Source of the DNA: Phocaeicola barnesiae DSM 18169 = JCM 13652
GTDB taxonomy: Bacteria > Bacteroidota > Bacteroidia > Bacteroidales > Bacteroidaceae
Length of the DNA stretch: 64,000 nucleotides
Reading direction: 5' to 3'
Assembly: GCF_000374585.1 (NCBI RefSeq)
Contig: NZ_KB894657.1
Span: 1-64,000 of the forward strand
In this document: one piece after another, positions 40,767 through 50,026 of the stretch
Layout of the letters: each line of letters opens with the position of its first letter
Position numbering within the stretch: the stretch's first letter is position 1
The notes under the pieces: generated by a model
Seen by the model: only the letters and a program-made list of their open reading frames with translations
What the model was told of the DNA's origin: nothing
Databases searched by the model: none
Position numbers and translations under genes: made by a program

Positions 40767-42113
40767 ATGATTAAATCTATTGAAACATTAAAGAATATAT
40801 GGAATATTGAGGATCTGAGAAAACGGATCCTCATTACTATATTGTTTGTTGCAATTTATCGCTTCGGATCATACGTGGTGTTGCCAGGTATCAATCCGGA
40901 TATGCTGTCTAAATTGCATGAACAGACTAGTGAAGGTCTTCTTGCGTTGTTGAACATGTTCTCTGGTGGTGCCTTCTCCAATGCTTCAATCTTCGCATTG
41001 GGTATCATGCCATACATCTCTGCATCCATCGTGATTCAGCTGTTGGCAATTGCGGTACCATATTTCCAGAAACTTCAACGGGAAGGGGAGAGCGGACGTA
41101 GAAAGATCAATCAGTATACACGTATATTGACTATCATCATTTTGGTGTTCCAGGCTCCTTCTTACCTGATTAACCTGAAAATGCAGGCAGGCCCGGCCCT
41201 TAATGCTTCATTAGATTGGACTTTCTTTATTATTACTTCTACCATTATTTTGGCTGCGGGTAGTATGTTTGTCCTGTGGCTGGGTGAAAGAATCACGGAT
41301 AAAGGTATCGGTAACGGTATTTCGCTCATCATCATGGTGGGTATCATTGCCCGTCTTCCGCAGGCTTTCTCCGGTGAGTTCGTATCTCGACTCGCTTCAC
41401 CTGGAGCAGGAGGTATCATCATGTTCCTCATCGAGCTGGTGTGCCTGTTGGCTGTCATTGCAGCAGCAATCATGCTGGTGCAGGGCGTCCGCAAGATACC
41501 TGTACAATATGCCAAACGTATTGTGGGGAACAAACAGTATGGTGGTGCCAGACAGTATATCCCGTTGAAGGTGAATGCTGCCAACGTGATGCCTATCATC
41601 TTTGCGCAGGCAATCATGTTTATTCCTATTACTATTGTAGGATTCTCCAATGCCGAAGAGGCGGGGGGAATTACACGTGCTTTGATTGATCACACCAGTT
41701 TCCTGTATAACGTAATATTTGCAATCCTGATTCTTTTATTTACGTATTTCTATACAGCGATAACGATCAATCCGAATCAGATGGCGGAAGATATGAAGAG
41801 AAACAACGGTTTTATTCCGGGTATCAAGCCGGGTAAACCGACAGCAGATTATATCGATACAGTTATGTCTCGTATTACTCTGCCTGGTTCAATCTTCTTG
41901 GCAATTATTGCTATCTTACCGGCTTTTGCCGGCATATTCGGTGTTCAGGATGCGTTTGCTCAATTCTTTGGCGGTACTTCACTGCTGATTTTGGTAGGTG
42001 TCGTGCTCGACACGCTGCAGCAGATTGAAAGTCACTTGCTGATGCGCCATTACGATGGCTTGTTGAGTACCGGACGCATCAAGGGACGTTCCGCAAATGT
42101 AGCTGCTTATTAA
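40767..42113 (+). CDS. secY: Preprotein translocase subunit SecY
   Basis: SecY (448 residues) is the protein-conducting channel of the inner membrane. Ten membrane helices are visible. The plug region SGGAFSNASIFALGIMPYIS and cytoplasmic loops rich in arginine and lysine are typical. It sits at the usual end of the spc operon, one base before map. Confidence 0.98.
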   Translation: MIKSIETLKNIWNIEDLRKRILITILFVAIYRFGSYVVLPGINPDMLSKLHEQTSEGLLALLNMFSGGAFSNASIFALGIMPYISASIVIQLLAIAVPYFQKLQREGESGRRKINQYTRILTIIILVFQAPSYLINLKMQAGPALNASLDWTFFIITSTIILAAGSMFVLWLGERITDKGIGNGISLIIMVGIIARLPQAFSGEFVSRLASPGAGGIIMFLIELVCLLAVIAAAIMLVQGVRKIPVQYAKRIVGNKQYGGARQYIPLKVNAANVMPIIFAQAIMFIPITIVGFSNAEEAGGITRALIDHTSFLYNVIFAILILLFTYFYTAITINPNQMAEDMKRNNGFIPGIKPGKPTADYIDTVMSRITLPGSIFLAIIAILPAFAGIFGVQDAFAQFFGGTSLLILVGVVLDTLQQIESHLLMRHYDGLLSTGRIKGRSANVAAY

Positions 42114-42114
42114 A

Positions 42115-42921
42115 ATGTCTCGAATGATATTTCTTAAGACAGATGATGAAATAGAGCTGCTTCGTCAGAGTAATCTCCTGGTGGGGATGACTCTGGCTGA
42201 AGTCGCTAAACTGATAAAACCTGGAGTTACAACCCGCCAGCTGGATAGGGTGGCCGAAGAGTTTATCCGGGATCATGGCGCTACACCGACCTTCAAAGGA
42301 TTTCCGAATCCGTACGGTGGACCGTTCCCCGCTACACTCTGTACTTCGGTCAACGAACAGGTGGTACACGGAATCCCTAATGATATCCCGTTGAAGGAAG
42401 GCGATATCGTTTCTGTGGATTGCGGAACATACATGAATGGTTTTTGTGGCGATTCCGCATATACTTTTTGTGTAGGCGAGGTCGATGAAGAAGTAAAGAA
42501 ACTTTTGCGAACAACGAAAGAGGCACTTTACAAAGGTATAGAACAAGCTGTTCATGGTAAACGTTTGGGTGATATCGGCTATGCTATTCAGGAGCATTGT
42601 GAAGCCCAGTCTTATGGCGTGGTTCGGGAATTTGTCGGTCATGGTATCGGTAAAGAGATGCATGAAGAACCGGCGGTACCCAATTACGGTCGAAGAGGTT
42701 CGGGTGTACAGCTGAAGAAAGGTATGTGCATAGCTATAGAGCCTATGATAACCCAAGGTGATCGCAATATTGTGATGGAAGCTGACCGTTGGACGGTACG
42801 TACACGCGACCGGAAGATGGCGGCACATTTCGAACATACCGTTGCGGTAGGTTTAGGTAAAGCTGATATATTATCATCATTTGAATTTATAGAACAAGTA
42901 TTAGGAGATAAAGCAATTTGA
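42115..42921 (+). CDS. map: Methionine aminopeptidase type I
   Basis: MetAP (268 residues) removes the initiator methionine from nascent proteins. The pita-bread metal ligands are in [20 protein letters not shown], in [12 protein letters not shown], in IEPMI and in FEHTVAVG. The gene follows secY by one base. Confidence 0.96.
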   Translation: MSRMIFLKTDDEIELLRQSNLLVGMTLAEVAKLIKPGVTTRQLDRVAEEFIRDHGATPTFKGFPNPYGGPFPATLCTSVNEQVVHGIPNDIPLKEGDIVSVDCGTYMNGFCGDSAYTFCVGEVDEEVKKLLRTTKEALYKGIEQAVHGKRLGDIGYAIQEHCEAQSYGVVREFVGHGIGKEMHEEPAVPNYGRRGSGVQLKKGMCIAIEPMITQGDRNIVMEADRWTVRTRDRKMAAHFEHTVAVGLGKADILSSFEFIEQVLGDKAI

Positions 42922-42922
42922 T

Positions 42923-43141
42923 ATGGCAAAGCAATCTGCAATAGAACAAGATGGAGTAATCGTTGAAGCATTGTCAAATGCAATGTTTCGCGTGGAATTG
43001 GAAAACGGGCATGAAATTACAGCCCATATTTCCGGAAAGATGAGAATGCATTACATCAAAATACTTCCCGGCGATAAAGTAAGGGTTGAGATGTCACCCT
43101 ACGACTTGTCCAAAGGTAGAATCGTTTTTAGATATAAATAA
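42923..43141 (+). CDS. infA: Translation initiation factor IF-1
   Basis: IF-1 (72 residues, [17 protein letters not shown]) is a single S1-like OB fold that covers the A site during initiation. It follows map by one base. Confidence 0.97.
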   Translation: MAKQSAIEQDGVIVEALSNAMFRVELENGHEITAHISGKMRMHYIKILPGDKVRVEMSPYDLSKGRIVFRYK

Positions 43142-43158
43142 AAAGATATATAAGAGAT

Positions 43159-43275
43159 ATGAAAGTAAGAGCATCATTAAAGAAACGTACGCCGGATTGC
43201 AAAATCGTTAGACGTAATGGCCGTTTGTATGTTATTAACAAGAAAAATCCTAAGTATAAACAACGTCAAGGATAA
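43159..43275 (+). CDS. rpmJ: 50S ribosomal protein bL36
   Basis: A 38-residue frame starts [20 protein letters not shown] and ends NPKYKQRQG, which is bL36. Of the four zinc ligands of the classical form (C11, C14, C27, H33) only C14 remains, so this is a zinc-independent variant. It lies between infA and rpsM as in other bacteria. Confidence 0.96.
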   Translation: MKVRASLKKRTPDCKIVRRNGRLYVINKKNPKYKQRQG

Positions 43276-43280
43276 TTTAT

Positions 43281-43288
43281 TATTTTTG
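43281..43288 (+). promoter_or_regulatory. Possible internal -7 box before rpsM
   Basis: TATTTTTG fits TAnnTTTG and lies 19 bases before rpsM, but no TTTG -33 element is at the usual distance. It could be an internal alpha-operon promoter. Confidence 0.3.
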
Positions 43289-43307
43289 CAAAAAAAATAA
43301 TTAGTAT

Positions 43308-43688
43308 ATGGCTATAAGAATAGTTGGTGTAGATTTGCCTCAGAATAAGAGAGGTGAGATTGCGTTGACATACGTATATGGTATCGGACGCAGCAGTTCA
43401 GCAAAAATTTTGGATAAAGCAGGTGTTGATCGTGACTTGAAAGTTAAGGATTGGACTGATGATCAGGCTGCTAAGATTCGTGAAATCATTGGTGCTGAAT
43501 ATAAAGTAGAAGGTGATCTTCGTTCTGAAATCCAGTTGAACATTAAGCGATTAATGGATATTGGTTGCTACCGTGGTGTTCGTCACCGTCTGGGTCTGCC
43601 GGTTAGAGGTCAGAGCACTAAGAACAACGCCCGTACACGTAAGGGTAGAAAGAAAACAGTTGCAAATAAGAAAAAAGCTACTAAATAA
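43308..43688 (+). CDS. rpsM: 30S ribosomal protein uS13
   Basis: uS13 (126 residues, [20 protein letters not shown]) contacts P-site tRNA and bridges to the 50S. The basic tail [18 protein letters not shown] is typical. Confidence 0.97.
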   Translation: MAIRIVGVDLPQNKRGEIALTYVYGIGRSSSAKILDKAGVDRDLKVKDWTDDQAAKIREIIGAEYKVEGDLRSEIQLNIKRLMDIGCYRGVRHRLGLPVRGQSTKNNARTRKGRKKTVANKKKATK

Positions 43689-43699
43689 TAATTGTTGAT

Positions 43700-44089
43700 A
43701 TGGCAAAAAAAACAGTCGCAGCTAAAAAAAGAAATGTGAAAGTTGATGCTAATGGACAGTTGCACGTTCATTCTTCATTCAACAACATTATCGTTTCTTT
43801 GGCAAATAGCGAAGGCCAGATTATTTCTTGGTCTTCTGCAGGTAAGATGGGATTTAGAGGTTCTAAGAAGAACACTCCTTATGCAGCACAGATGGCTGCA
43901 CAGGATTGCGCTAAAGTAGCGTATGACCTGGGCCTGAGAAAGGTGAAAGCTTACGTGAAGGGTCCTGGAAACGGACGTGAATCTGCTATCAGAACAGTAC
44001 ACGGAGCTGGAATCGAAGTTACTGAAATCATCGACGTAACTCCATTGCCGCACAACGGTTGTCGTCCTCCGAAAAGAAGAAGAGTATAA
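43700..44089 (+). CDS. rpsK: 30S ribosomal protein uS11
   Basis: uS11 (129 residues) lies on the 30S platform by the mRNA exit. [13 protein letters not shown] and the ending [13 protein letters not shown] are family hallmarks. Confidence 0.97.
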   Translation: MAKKTVAAKKRNVKVDANGQLHVHSSFNNIIVSLANSEGQIISWSSAGKMGFRGSKKNTPYAAQMAAQDCAKVAYDLGLRKVKAYVKGPGNGRESAIRTVHGAGIEVTEIIDVTPLPHNGCRPPKRRRV

Positions 44090-44117
44090 TACAGATAACC
44101 TATTTCGATGTCACTTG

Positions 44118-44173
44118 AATTTGTTAAATAATTGGATTGCAATTCCTTTCTGTAATCGCGGCTGCAACAAATT
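44118..44173 (+). promoter_or_regulatory. Folded spacer between rpsK and rpsD
   Basis: In the 117-nt spacer AATTTGTT (44118-44125) pairs with AACAAATT (44166-44173), enclosing a further GCA/TGC helix. uS4 represses the alpha operon in E. coli, so a uS4-binding leader is possible; this is inferred from position only. Confidence 0.3.
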
Positions 44174-44206
44174 GAGTACATTATAACAATTAAATCAGAA
44201 AATAAA

Positions 44207-44812
44207 ATGGCTAGATATACTGGACCAAAAACTAGAATTGCACGTAAATTCGGTGAAGCAATCTTCGGAGCAGATAAAGTTTTGTCTAAGAAAAACTATC
44301 CTCCCGGACAGCATGGTAACAACCGTCGCAGAAAAACTTCTGAATACGGTGTCATGTTGGCTGAAAAGCAGAAAGCTAAATATACTTACGGGGTACTGGA
44401 AAAACAGTTCCGTAACCTGTTTGAGAAAGCTGCAAGTATGAACGGTATTACCGGTGAAATCTTGCTGCAGAGTCTTGAATGTCGTCTGGACAACGTAGTG
44501 TTCCGTTTGGGTATTGCTCCTACACGCGCAGCTGCTCGTCAGTTGGTAGGTCACAAGCACATTACAGTTGATGGCAAGGTCGTAAATATCCCTTCATTCG
44601 CTGTAAAACCGGGTCAGTTGATCGGTGTTCGTGAAAGATCTAAATCATTGGAAGTTATCGCTAACTCATTGGCTGGATTCAATCACAGCAAATATCCTTG
44701 GTTGGAATGGGATGAAAACTCTAAGACTGGAAAATTGTTGCATAAACCGGAAAGAGCTGACATTCCTGAAAACATTAAAGAACACTTGATCGTTGAATTG
44801 TACTCTAAATAA
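44207..44812 (+). CDS. rpsD: 30S ribosomal protein uS4
   Basis: uS4 (201 residues) is a primary 16S-binding protein. It starts [20 protein letters not shown] and has an S4 RNA-binding domain ([20 protein letters not shown]). The residues [10 protein letters not shown] replace the zinc-binding cysteines of some forms. Confidence 0.97.
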   Translation: MARYTGPKTRIARKFGEAIFGADKVLSKKNYPPGQHGNNRRRKTSEYGVMLAEKQKAKYTYGVLEKQFRNLFEKAASMNGITGEILLQSLECRLDNVVFRLGIAPTRAAARQLVGHKHITVDGKVVNIPSFAVKPGQLIGVRERSKSLEVIANSLAGFNHSKYPWLEWDENSKTGKLLHKPERADIPENIKEHLIVELYSK

Positions 44813-44823
44813 TAATTGATTTC

Positions 44824-45816
44824 ATGGCGATATTAGCATTTCAAAAACCTGATAAAGTATTAATGTTGGAAGCGGATTCCAAATTCGGAAAATTCGAATT
44901 CCGTCCGCTTGAACCCGGTTTCGGTATTACCGTAGGTAATGCTTTACGCCGTATTCTTCTCTCCTCACTGGAAGGCTATGCGATCAATACTATTCATATT
45001 GAAGGTGTTGAACACGAATTTGCAACTGTACCAGGTGTCAAAGAAGATGTTACTAACATTATCTTGAATCTGAAACAAGTTCGATTCAAGCAAATAGTTG
45101 AGGAATTCGATAGTGAAAAGGTAAGCATTACCGTTGAGAATTCTACTGAATTTAAGGCAGGTGATATTGGTAAGTATTTGACCGGATTTGAAGTGTTAAA
45201 TCCTGAATTAGTTATTTGCCATTTAGATTCAAAAGCAACTATGCAGATAGACATTACAATCAACAAAGGTCGTGGTTATGTTCCGGCTGACGAAAACCGC
45301 GAATTCTGCACCGATGTGAATGTAATTCCTATCGATTCTATTTACACTCCGATTCGTAATGTAAAATATGCGGTTGAAAACTACCGTGTAGAACAGAAGA
45401 CTGACTATGAAAAGTTGGTGCTCGAGATTACGACGGACGGTTCCATTCACCCGAAGGAAGCCCTGAAAGAAGCTGCAAAGATTCTGATTTATCATTTCAT
45501 GCTCTTCTCTGATGAAAAGATTACACTTGAAACATCAGATGTTGATGGCAACGAAGAATTTGATGAAGAAGTTCTGCACATGCGTCAGTTACTTAAAACT
45601 AAGTTGGTGGATATGGACCTGTCAGTACGCGCCTTGAACTGTTTGAAGGCTGCCGATGTAGAAACATTGGGTGACTTGGTTCAATTCAACAAGACTGACC
45701 TGCTGAAGTTCAGAAACTTCGGTAAGAAATCGCTCACTGAGCTTGATGATTTGCTCGAGAGTCTGAATCTGTCGTTTGGAACGGATATTTCTAAGTATAA
45801 ATTAGATAAAGAATAA
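44824..45816 (+). CDS. rpoA: DNA-directed RNA polymerase subunit alpha
   Basis: RpoA (330 residues) dimerises to start polymerase assembly. The N-terminal domain has [14 protein letters not shown]; the flexible linker is followed by the C-terminal domain ([18 protein letters not shown]) that contacts upstream DNA and activators. It lies 11 bases after rpsD. Confidence 0.98.
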   Translation: MAILAFQKPDKVLMLEADSKFGKFEFRPLEPGFGITVGNALRRILLSSLEGYAINTIHIEGVEHEFATVPGVKEDVTNIILNLKQVRFKQIVEEFDSEKVSITVENSTEFKAGDIGKYLTGFEVLNPELVICHLDSKATMQIDITINKGRGYVPADENREFCTDVNVIPIDSIYTPIRNVKYAVENYRVEQKTDYEKLVLEITTDGSIHPKEALKEAAKILIYHFMLFSDEKITLETSDVDGNEEFDEEVLHMRQLLKTKLVDMDLSVRALNCLKAADVETLGDLVQFNKTDLLKFRNFGKKSLTELDDLLESLNLSFGTDISKYKLDKE

Positions 45817-45819
45817 AAA

Positions 45820-46308
45820 ATGAGACATAATAAAAAATTCAACCATTTAGGTCGTACTGCTTCTCACAGAAGTGCAATGTTGTCAAACATGGCATGTTCT
45901 TTGATCAAGCACAAAAGAATCACTACGACTGTTGCGAAGGCTAAAGCTTTGAAGAAGTTCGTTGAACCGCTGATTACTAGATCTAAAGAAGATACTACTA
46001 ATTCACGACGCGTTGTATTCAGCAACTTGCAGGATAAGTTCGCTGTTACTGAACTGTTCAAAGAAATCTCTGTAAAGGTGGCTGACCGTCCGGGTGGATA
46101 TACTCGTATCATCAAGACTGGTCACCGTTTGGGTGATAACGCAGAAATGTGTTTCATCGAATTGGTTGACTACAACGAGAATATGGCCAAGACTGTTGCT
46201 AAGAAAGCTACTCGTACTCGTCGTTCTAAGAAGTCTGCTGCAACTGCCGAAGAACCTGTTGCAGAAGCTACTGAAACTGTTGCAGAGGAAGCCCCTAAAG
46301 CTGAATAA
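45820..46308 (+). CDS. rplQ: 50S ribosomal protein bL17
   Basis: bL17 (162 residues, [20 protein letters not shown]) is the last gene of the ribosomal block. It has an alanine/glutamate-rich C-terminal extension ([20 protein letters not shown]) common in Bacteroidetes. A hairpin terminator follows within a repeat element. Confidence 0.97.
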   Translation: MRHNKKFNHLGRTASHRSAMLSNMACSLIKHKRITTTVAKAKALKKFVEPLITRSKEDTTNSRRVVFSNLQDKFAVTELFKEISVKVADRPGGYTRIIKTGHRLGDNAEMCFIELVDYNENMAKTVAKKATRTRRSKKSAATAEEPVAEATETVAEEAPKAE

Positions 46309-46331
46309 TTCTGTATACACCATATACTTTG

Positions 46332-46516
46332 AAGAGGGTGTGTCAAAACTAAAATGACTACTCCTCAAAGTTACAGATTGTAACTATAATATTTAAAAGG
46401 GTCGTATCAAACTCTGTATAGAGTAATGATACGGCCCTTTCTTTAGTCTTTTAGGATGCTCAAATTTCAAATTATAAGTTCACATTTTCAAAAAATGAGT
46501 TTTGACACACCCTCTT
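46332..46516. repeat. MITE-like element with perfect 19-bp inverted ends
   Basis: AAGAGGGTGTGTCAAAACT (46332-46350) recurs in exact inverse at 46498-46516. The 185-bp element has no reading frame and lies in the 314-nt gap after rplQ. No clear target-site duplication was seen. Its centre holds the rplQ terminator. A competing 11-bp pairing (46326-46336 with 46361-46371) uses part of the left end. Confidence 0.6.
46396..46440 (+). terminator. Terminator of the ribosomal protein block
   Basis: AAAGGGTCGTATCA pairs with TGATACGGCCCTTT over 14 bp with one G-U pair and a 17-nt loop. A T-rich tail (CTTTAGTCTTTT) follows. Confidence 0.8.
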
Positions 46517-46622
46517 TGTTGTTTTCATACCCTTACGTACTCCTGTTAAAATGTTATCTATTTATTTTGTTTCCTTCTTTTTTTCTGTTATCTTGCAGTT
46601 GTTTTAAAATGAATGACAGGTT

Positions 46623-47078
46623 ATGCGTATGAAAAATGCTTTCTTTTTTACACAACGGGTGGCCGAAGAGATTTGTTTCTCCTGGTTTCTGTTGGCTTTG
46701 CGTTTGCTGTTCGGTGGTTTGCTCCTGATGCACGGCATCATGAAAATCATCGATTTCTATGTATTGTCTGTCTCGTTTCCGGACCCGTTGGGTATCGGTA
46801 GCACCTATTCGCTGGCATTGGCTATTTTTGCCGAAGCAGCCTGTTCGTGTGCCTTTATTCTAGGTCTGTTGTTCCGTTTGTCTTTGCTTCCGATGATTAC
46901 TACCATGGCAGTGGCTTTTTGGGGGGTACATGGTGGAAGTATCTCAGGCGGAGAACTGGCATTTGTCTTTCTGGTTGTTTTTATTTTGTTGTGGATAAGC
47001 GGCCCAGGATTGTTTTCTATCGATAAATTGTTGTTCGGACAAAAGGAAAGGCCGCGTTACTCCCGTTATCTTCATTAA
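46623..47078 (+). CDS. DoxX family membrane protein
   Basis: The 151-residue protein has four membrane helices. The first is FLLALRLLFGGLLLMHGIMKI, with the G-x-x-F/L-x-x-HG pattern of the DoxX family; later ones are LALAIFAEAACSCAFILGLL and LAFVFLVVFILLWISGPG. DoxX proteins are linked to quinone or thiosulfate oxidation or to oxidative stress in some bacteria, but no reaction can be assigned here. Start ATG 46623 or ATG 46629. It stands alone. Confidence 0.7.
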   Translation: MRMKNAFFFTQRVAEEICFSWFLLALRLLFGGLLLMHGIMKIIDFYVLSVSFPDPLGIGSTYSLALAIFAEAACSCAFILGLLFRLSLLPMITTMAVAFWGVHGGSISGGELAFVFLVVFILLWISGPGLFSIDKLLFGQKERPRYSRYLH

Positions 47079-47199
47079 TGTGTTGCATGGAGAATACACT
47101 GTTTGTGCTTATCCTTTTGACGCTTGATTGAAATTTTACATCGTTTAACACATCTCTTCTGAACCTTTTCTACTGTTGGTTGTTATTTATGCAAAGGGG

Positions 47200-47251
47200 A
47201 TGAGAAAGCGAGAAGCTATTTTCGAAAACTGACTTTTCCTGACTTTCTCAT
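47200..47251. repeat. Inverted repeat upstream of the small secreted protein gene
   Basis: ATGAGAAAG (47200-47208) and CTTTCTCAT (47243-47251) form a perfect 9-bp pair with a 34-nt loop in the 217-nt gap between the DoxX gene and the next start. Function unknown. Confidence 0.4.
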
Positions 47252-47295
47252 GAATGACAATAAGTAGAATAAGTGAATTAAACAATCTTTTTCCT

Positions 47296-47712
47296 ATGAA
47301 GTGGATGTTCAACATAACGATGGTCTTCCTGTTCCTGTTTATAGGATTGACAGAAGCTCATGCTACCGGCAATGATTGCCCGGAAGCTTTGCCGTCGTAT
47401 TCGGTTGCTGACGTTCCTTCATCTTCCCCTGAATCCGCCAAGAAACATTTCCATGCCGCTCCAGAGCGGGTAAAGGACATGTTATGCGAAACCGTTTCGC
47501 GTACATTTGTTCGTTGTAATTTAGCCGAACGTTATGCTCGATATCTGAATGAATTGAATGACCATTTTCTCCGCAATTTCATTGCTTCCTATGCGATGCG
47601 TGAAAGAACATTGCTGTGTGAGAAAGAGAGGTTGTTTCCATCCGTCAGTTTTCATTGTGTGGAGCCTTCCTGCGAATACTTCGTGTTCGCCTTGAGAAAA
47701 ATAATCATTTAA
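47296..47712 (+). CDS. Small secreted protein, unknown family (paralogue A)
   Basis: I do not recognise a family. With ATG 47296 the 138-residue product starts with a clear signal peptide (MKWMFNITMVFLFLFIGL, cleavage after AHA). The longer frame from 47254 would hide the signal. The mature part has six cysteines and ends CEYFVFALRKIII. Its last 65 residues match, in length and spaced residues, the secreted protein encoded at 56760-57167 on the minus strand (CNLAERYARYL against FNLSSQRYLRHL). Export to the periplasm is likely; function is unknown. Confidence 0.55.
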   Translation: MKWMFNITMVFLFLFIGLTEAHATGNDCPEALPSYSVADVPSSSPESAKKHFHAAPERVKDMLCETVSRTFVRCNLAERYARYLNELNDHFLRNFIASYAMRERTLLCEKERLFPSVSFHCVEPSCEYFVFALRKIII

Positions 47713-47743
47713 TTAAATCGTTTTTAAATTTAGTTGTTTTCCG

Positions 47744-47773
47744 TACTCCGGCACAAGTGATTGGGCCGGAGTA
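47744..47773. terminator. Hairpin between the secreted protein gene and exbB
   Basis: A perfect 9-bp stem TACTCCGGC/GCCGGAGTA with a 12-nt loop. No T-run follows on the plus strand, so termination is uncertain. Confidence 0.45.
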
Positions 47774-47873
47774 AAGAAGAAATACTTGTACGACAACAGG
47801 TGTTTCCGGCATCCTGTATGCCCATTTGATACTATTCATTAACAAACAAATATTTTTAAAAACGATTGATTCT

Positions 47874-48686
47874 ATGAAAACGAATAATAATGTAACCAAG
47901 AAATCTTTTAAAGGAATTGAAGCTGCCGGTTTAGTAATTATCGGATGTTTTGTTGTGGCCATCTGTATCTACCATTTTGTGTTCGGTAATCCGGCTAATT
48001 TCATGAACAATGATCCGAATAATCATCCGCTTCCCGGTAATCTTTTAGGTACCATTTATAAAGGCGGTATCATTGTGCCGGTTATCCAGACTCTTTTGCT
48101 TACCGTACTGGCTTTAAGTGTAGAACGATTCTTTACCATCCGTGCGGCTTTCGGACGTGGCAAACTGGTGAAATTCGTGGCGCAGATTAAGGAAGCCTTA
48201 ACTCGCGGTGATTTGGATGCTGCGCAAGCTTTGTGTGACAAGCAGCGCGGTTCTGTTGCCAATGTAGTGGGTTCTACCTTGCGCAAATACCGTGAGATGG
48301 AACAGGCTACTGATCTGACCAAGGACCAGAAAATCCTGGCTATCCAGAAAGAACTGGAAGAGGCTACCGCTTTGGAACTTCCGATGATGCAGCAGAATCT
48401 GCCGATTATCGCTACTATCACTACTTTAGGTACGTTGATGGGATTGCTCGGAACCGTAATCGGTATGATCAAGTCGTTTGCTGCTTTGTCTGCCGGAGGT
48501 GGAACAGATTCAGTAGCCCTTTCTACCGGTATCTCTGAAGCGTTGATTAATACTGCTTTCGGTATCTTGACCGGTGCATTGGCTGTCATCGCTTATAACT
48601 ACTATACCAACAAGATTGACAAACTGACTTATAGCCTGGATGAAGTAGGTTTCTCTATCGTACAGACTTATGCGTCTACTCATTGA
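47874..48686 (+). CDS. exbB: MotA/TolQ/ExbB proton channel protein
   Basis: ExbB (270 residues) forms the pentameric proton channel that, with ExbD, drives TonB. Helices are GLVIIGCFVVAICIYHFVF, VIQTLLLTVLALSVERFF, and a C-terminal pair that includes IATITTLGTLMGLLGTVIGM. I used ATG 47874 (MKTNNNVTKKSFKG), since the longer start adds an unconserved leader. It opens a six-gene operon (exbB, exbD, exbD, tonB, PstS-like, TPR) that powers outer-membrane TonB-dependent transporters such as the SusC in this window. Confidence 0.93.
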   Translation: MKTNNNVTKKSFKGIEAAGLVIIGCFVVAICIYHFVFGNPANFMNNDPNNHPLPGNLLGTIYKGGIIVPVIQTLLLTVLALSVERFFTIRAAFGRGKLVKFVAQIKEALTRGDLDAAQALCDKQRGSVANVVGSTLRKYREMEQATDLTKDQKILAIQKELEEATALELPMMQQNLPIIATITTLGTLMGLLGTVIGMIKSFAALSAGGGTDSVALSTGISEALINTAFGILTGALAVIAYNYYTNKIDKLTYSLDEVGFSIVQTYASTH

Positions 48687-48742
48687 TTTTTCCCGGAAAT
48701 CGGGGGAGTTACATTCTGTGGAATCCAATAAACGAAACAACT

Positions 48743-49348
48743 ATGAGTAGGGCAAAAATACAGAAAAAGGCTACGTTCATCGATATGACAGCCATGAGTG
48801 ATGTAACTGTATTGTTGCTTACGTTCTTTATGTTGACGGCAAGCTTCGTCAAGAAAGAGCCGGTACAGGTGGTTACTCCATCGTCTGTCTCCGAAATCAA
48901 GATACCGGAGACCAACCTGCTGTCCATTCTGGTGGATACGAACGGAAAGATTTTCATGAGCCTTGACAAACAAGACGATATGGCGACTACATTGGAGGCG
49001 ATGGGTGAGGAATATGGTGTCACCTTCACTCCGCAGGAAGTCAAGAAGTTTTCACTGTTCCAGACTTTTGGAGTTCCGATGAAGAATCTGAAGTCGTTCC
49101 TGGCGCTTTCGGGCGAAGAGCAGGACAAGGTTCTGAAGAATCAGGGAATTCCGTGCGACAGCATCGATAACCAGTTTAAGGCGTGGGTGCGTCATGCACG
49201 GATTGCGAATCCTGACTTGCGTATAGCTATCAAGGCTGACCAGCAGACTCCATACATGGTAATCAAAAAAGTGATGAATTCGCTTCAGGACCTGAAAGAG
49301 AACAGATACAATCTGATTACTTCTCTGAAGACCAGTGCTGAAGATTAA
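48743..49348 (+). CDS. exbD: ExbD/TolR biopolymer transport protein, first copy
   Basis: ExbD (201 residues) has one membrane helix (MSDVTVLLLTFFMLTASFV) with the proton-handling aspartate at its start, and a periplasmic domain. I used ATG 48743 (MSRAKIQKKATFIDM), which removes an unlikely 20-residue leader. The periplasmic part is longer than in E. coli, as is usual in Bacteroidetes. Confidence 0.92.
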   Translation: MSRAKIQKKATFIDMTAMSDVTVLLLTFFMLTASFVKKEPVQVVTPSSVSEIKIPETNLLSILVDTNGKIFMSLDKQDDMATTLEAMGEEYGVTFTPQEVKKFSLFQTFGVPMKNLKSFLALSGEEQDKVLKNQGIPCDSIDNQFKAWVRHARIANPDLRIAIKADQQTPYMVIKKVMNSLQDLKENRYNLITSLKTSAED

Positions 49349-49362
49349 AAACCGAAAAGACT

Positions 49363-50004
49363 ATGGCAGAAATTCAAGAAAGTGGAGATAAGAAGGGGAA
49401 GGGCAGCAAGCAGAAAAAGATGTCTATCCGGGTGGACTTTACACCGATGGTGGATATGAACATGCTGCTGATTACGTTCTTCATGCTGTGTACTTCGCTC
49501 AGCAAGCCTCAGACTATGGAAATCAGTATGCCTTCCAACGATAAGAACATTACCGAGGAACAGCAGAACAAGGTGAAGGCTTCGCAGGCACTGACCCTGC
49601 TGTTGGATGCTGATAACAAGTTGTACTATTATGAAGGGGAACCGGATTACGATAATTATGCTTCGTTGAAGGAAACGACTTACGAAGCCGACGGTCTGCG
49701 GAAAATCCTGCTCCGTAAAAATGCGGACGCGGTGAAGAAGGTGCGTGAACTGAAAGAGAAGAAGGCACGTCTCGAAATCACCGAAGAGGAATGTAAGAAG
49801 CAGATAGCCGAGGTAAAATCCGGGAAGAATACACCGACTGTCATCATTAAGGCAACCGACCGGTCAACTTATAAGAATCTGGTGGATGCGCTCGATGAGA
49901 TGCAGATTTGCAGCATCGGCAAGTATGTGATAGTCGATGTGGCGGAAGGTGACCAGGTATTGTTGGATCATTATCACCAGGGTAGTGATGCGGCTCATGT
50001 CTAA
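49363..50004 (+). CDS. exbD: ExbD/TolR biopolymer transport protein, second copy
   Basis: The second ExbD (213 residues) has a lysine-rich start (KKGKGSKQKKMSIRV), the helix DFTPMVDMNMLLITFFMLCT with the conserved aspartate, and a periplasmic domain with a charged insert (KVRELKEKKARLEITEEE). Paired exbD genes may form heteromers around ExbB. It begins 14 bases after the first copy. Confidence 0.92.
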   Translation: MAEIQESGDKKGKGSKQKKMSIRVDFTPMVDMNMLLITFFMLCTSLSKPQTMEISMPSNDKNITEEQQNKVKASQALTLLLDADNKLYYYEGEPDYDNYASLKETTYEADGLRKILLRKNADAVKKVRELKEKKARLEITEEECKKQIAEVKSGKNTPTVIIKATDRSTYKNLVDALDEMQICSIGKYVIVDVAEGDQVLLDHYHQGSDAAHV

Positions 50005-50026
50005 CCCTTCAAAACAGGAATAACGT

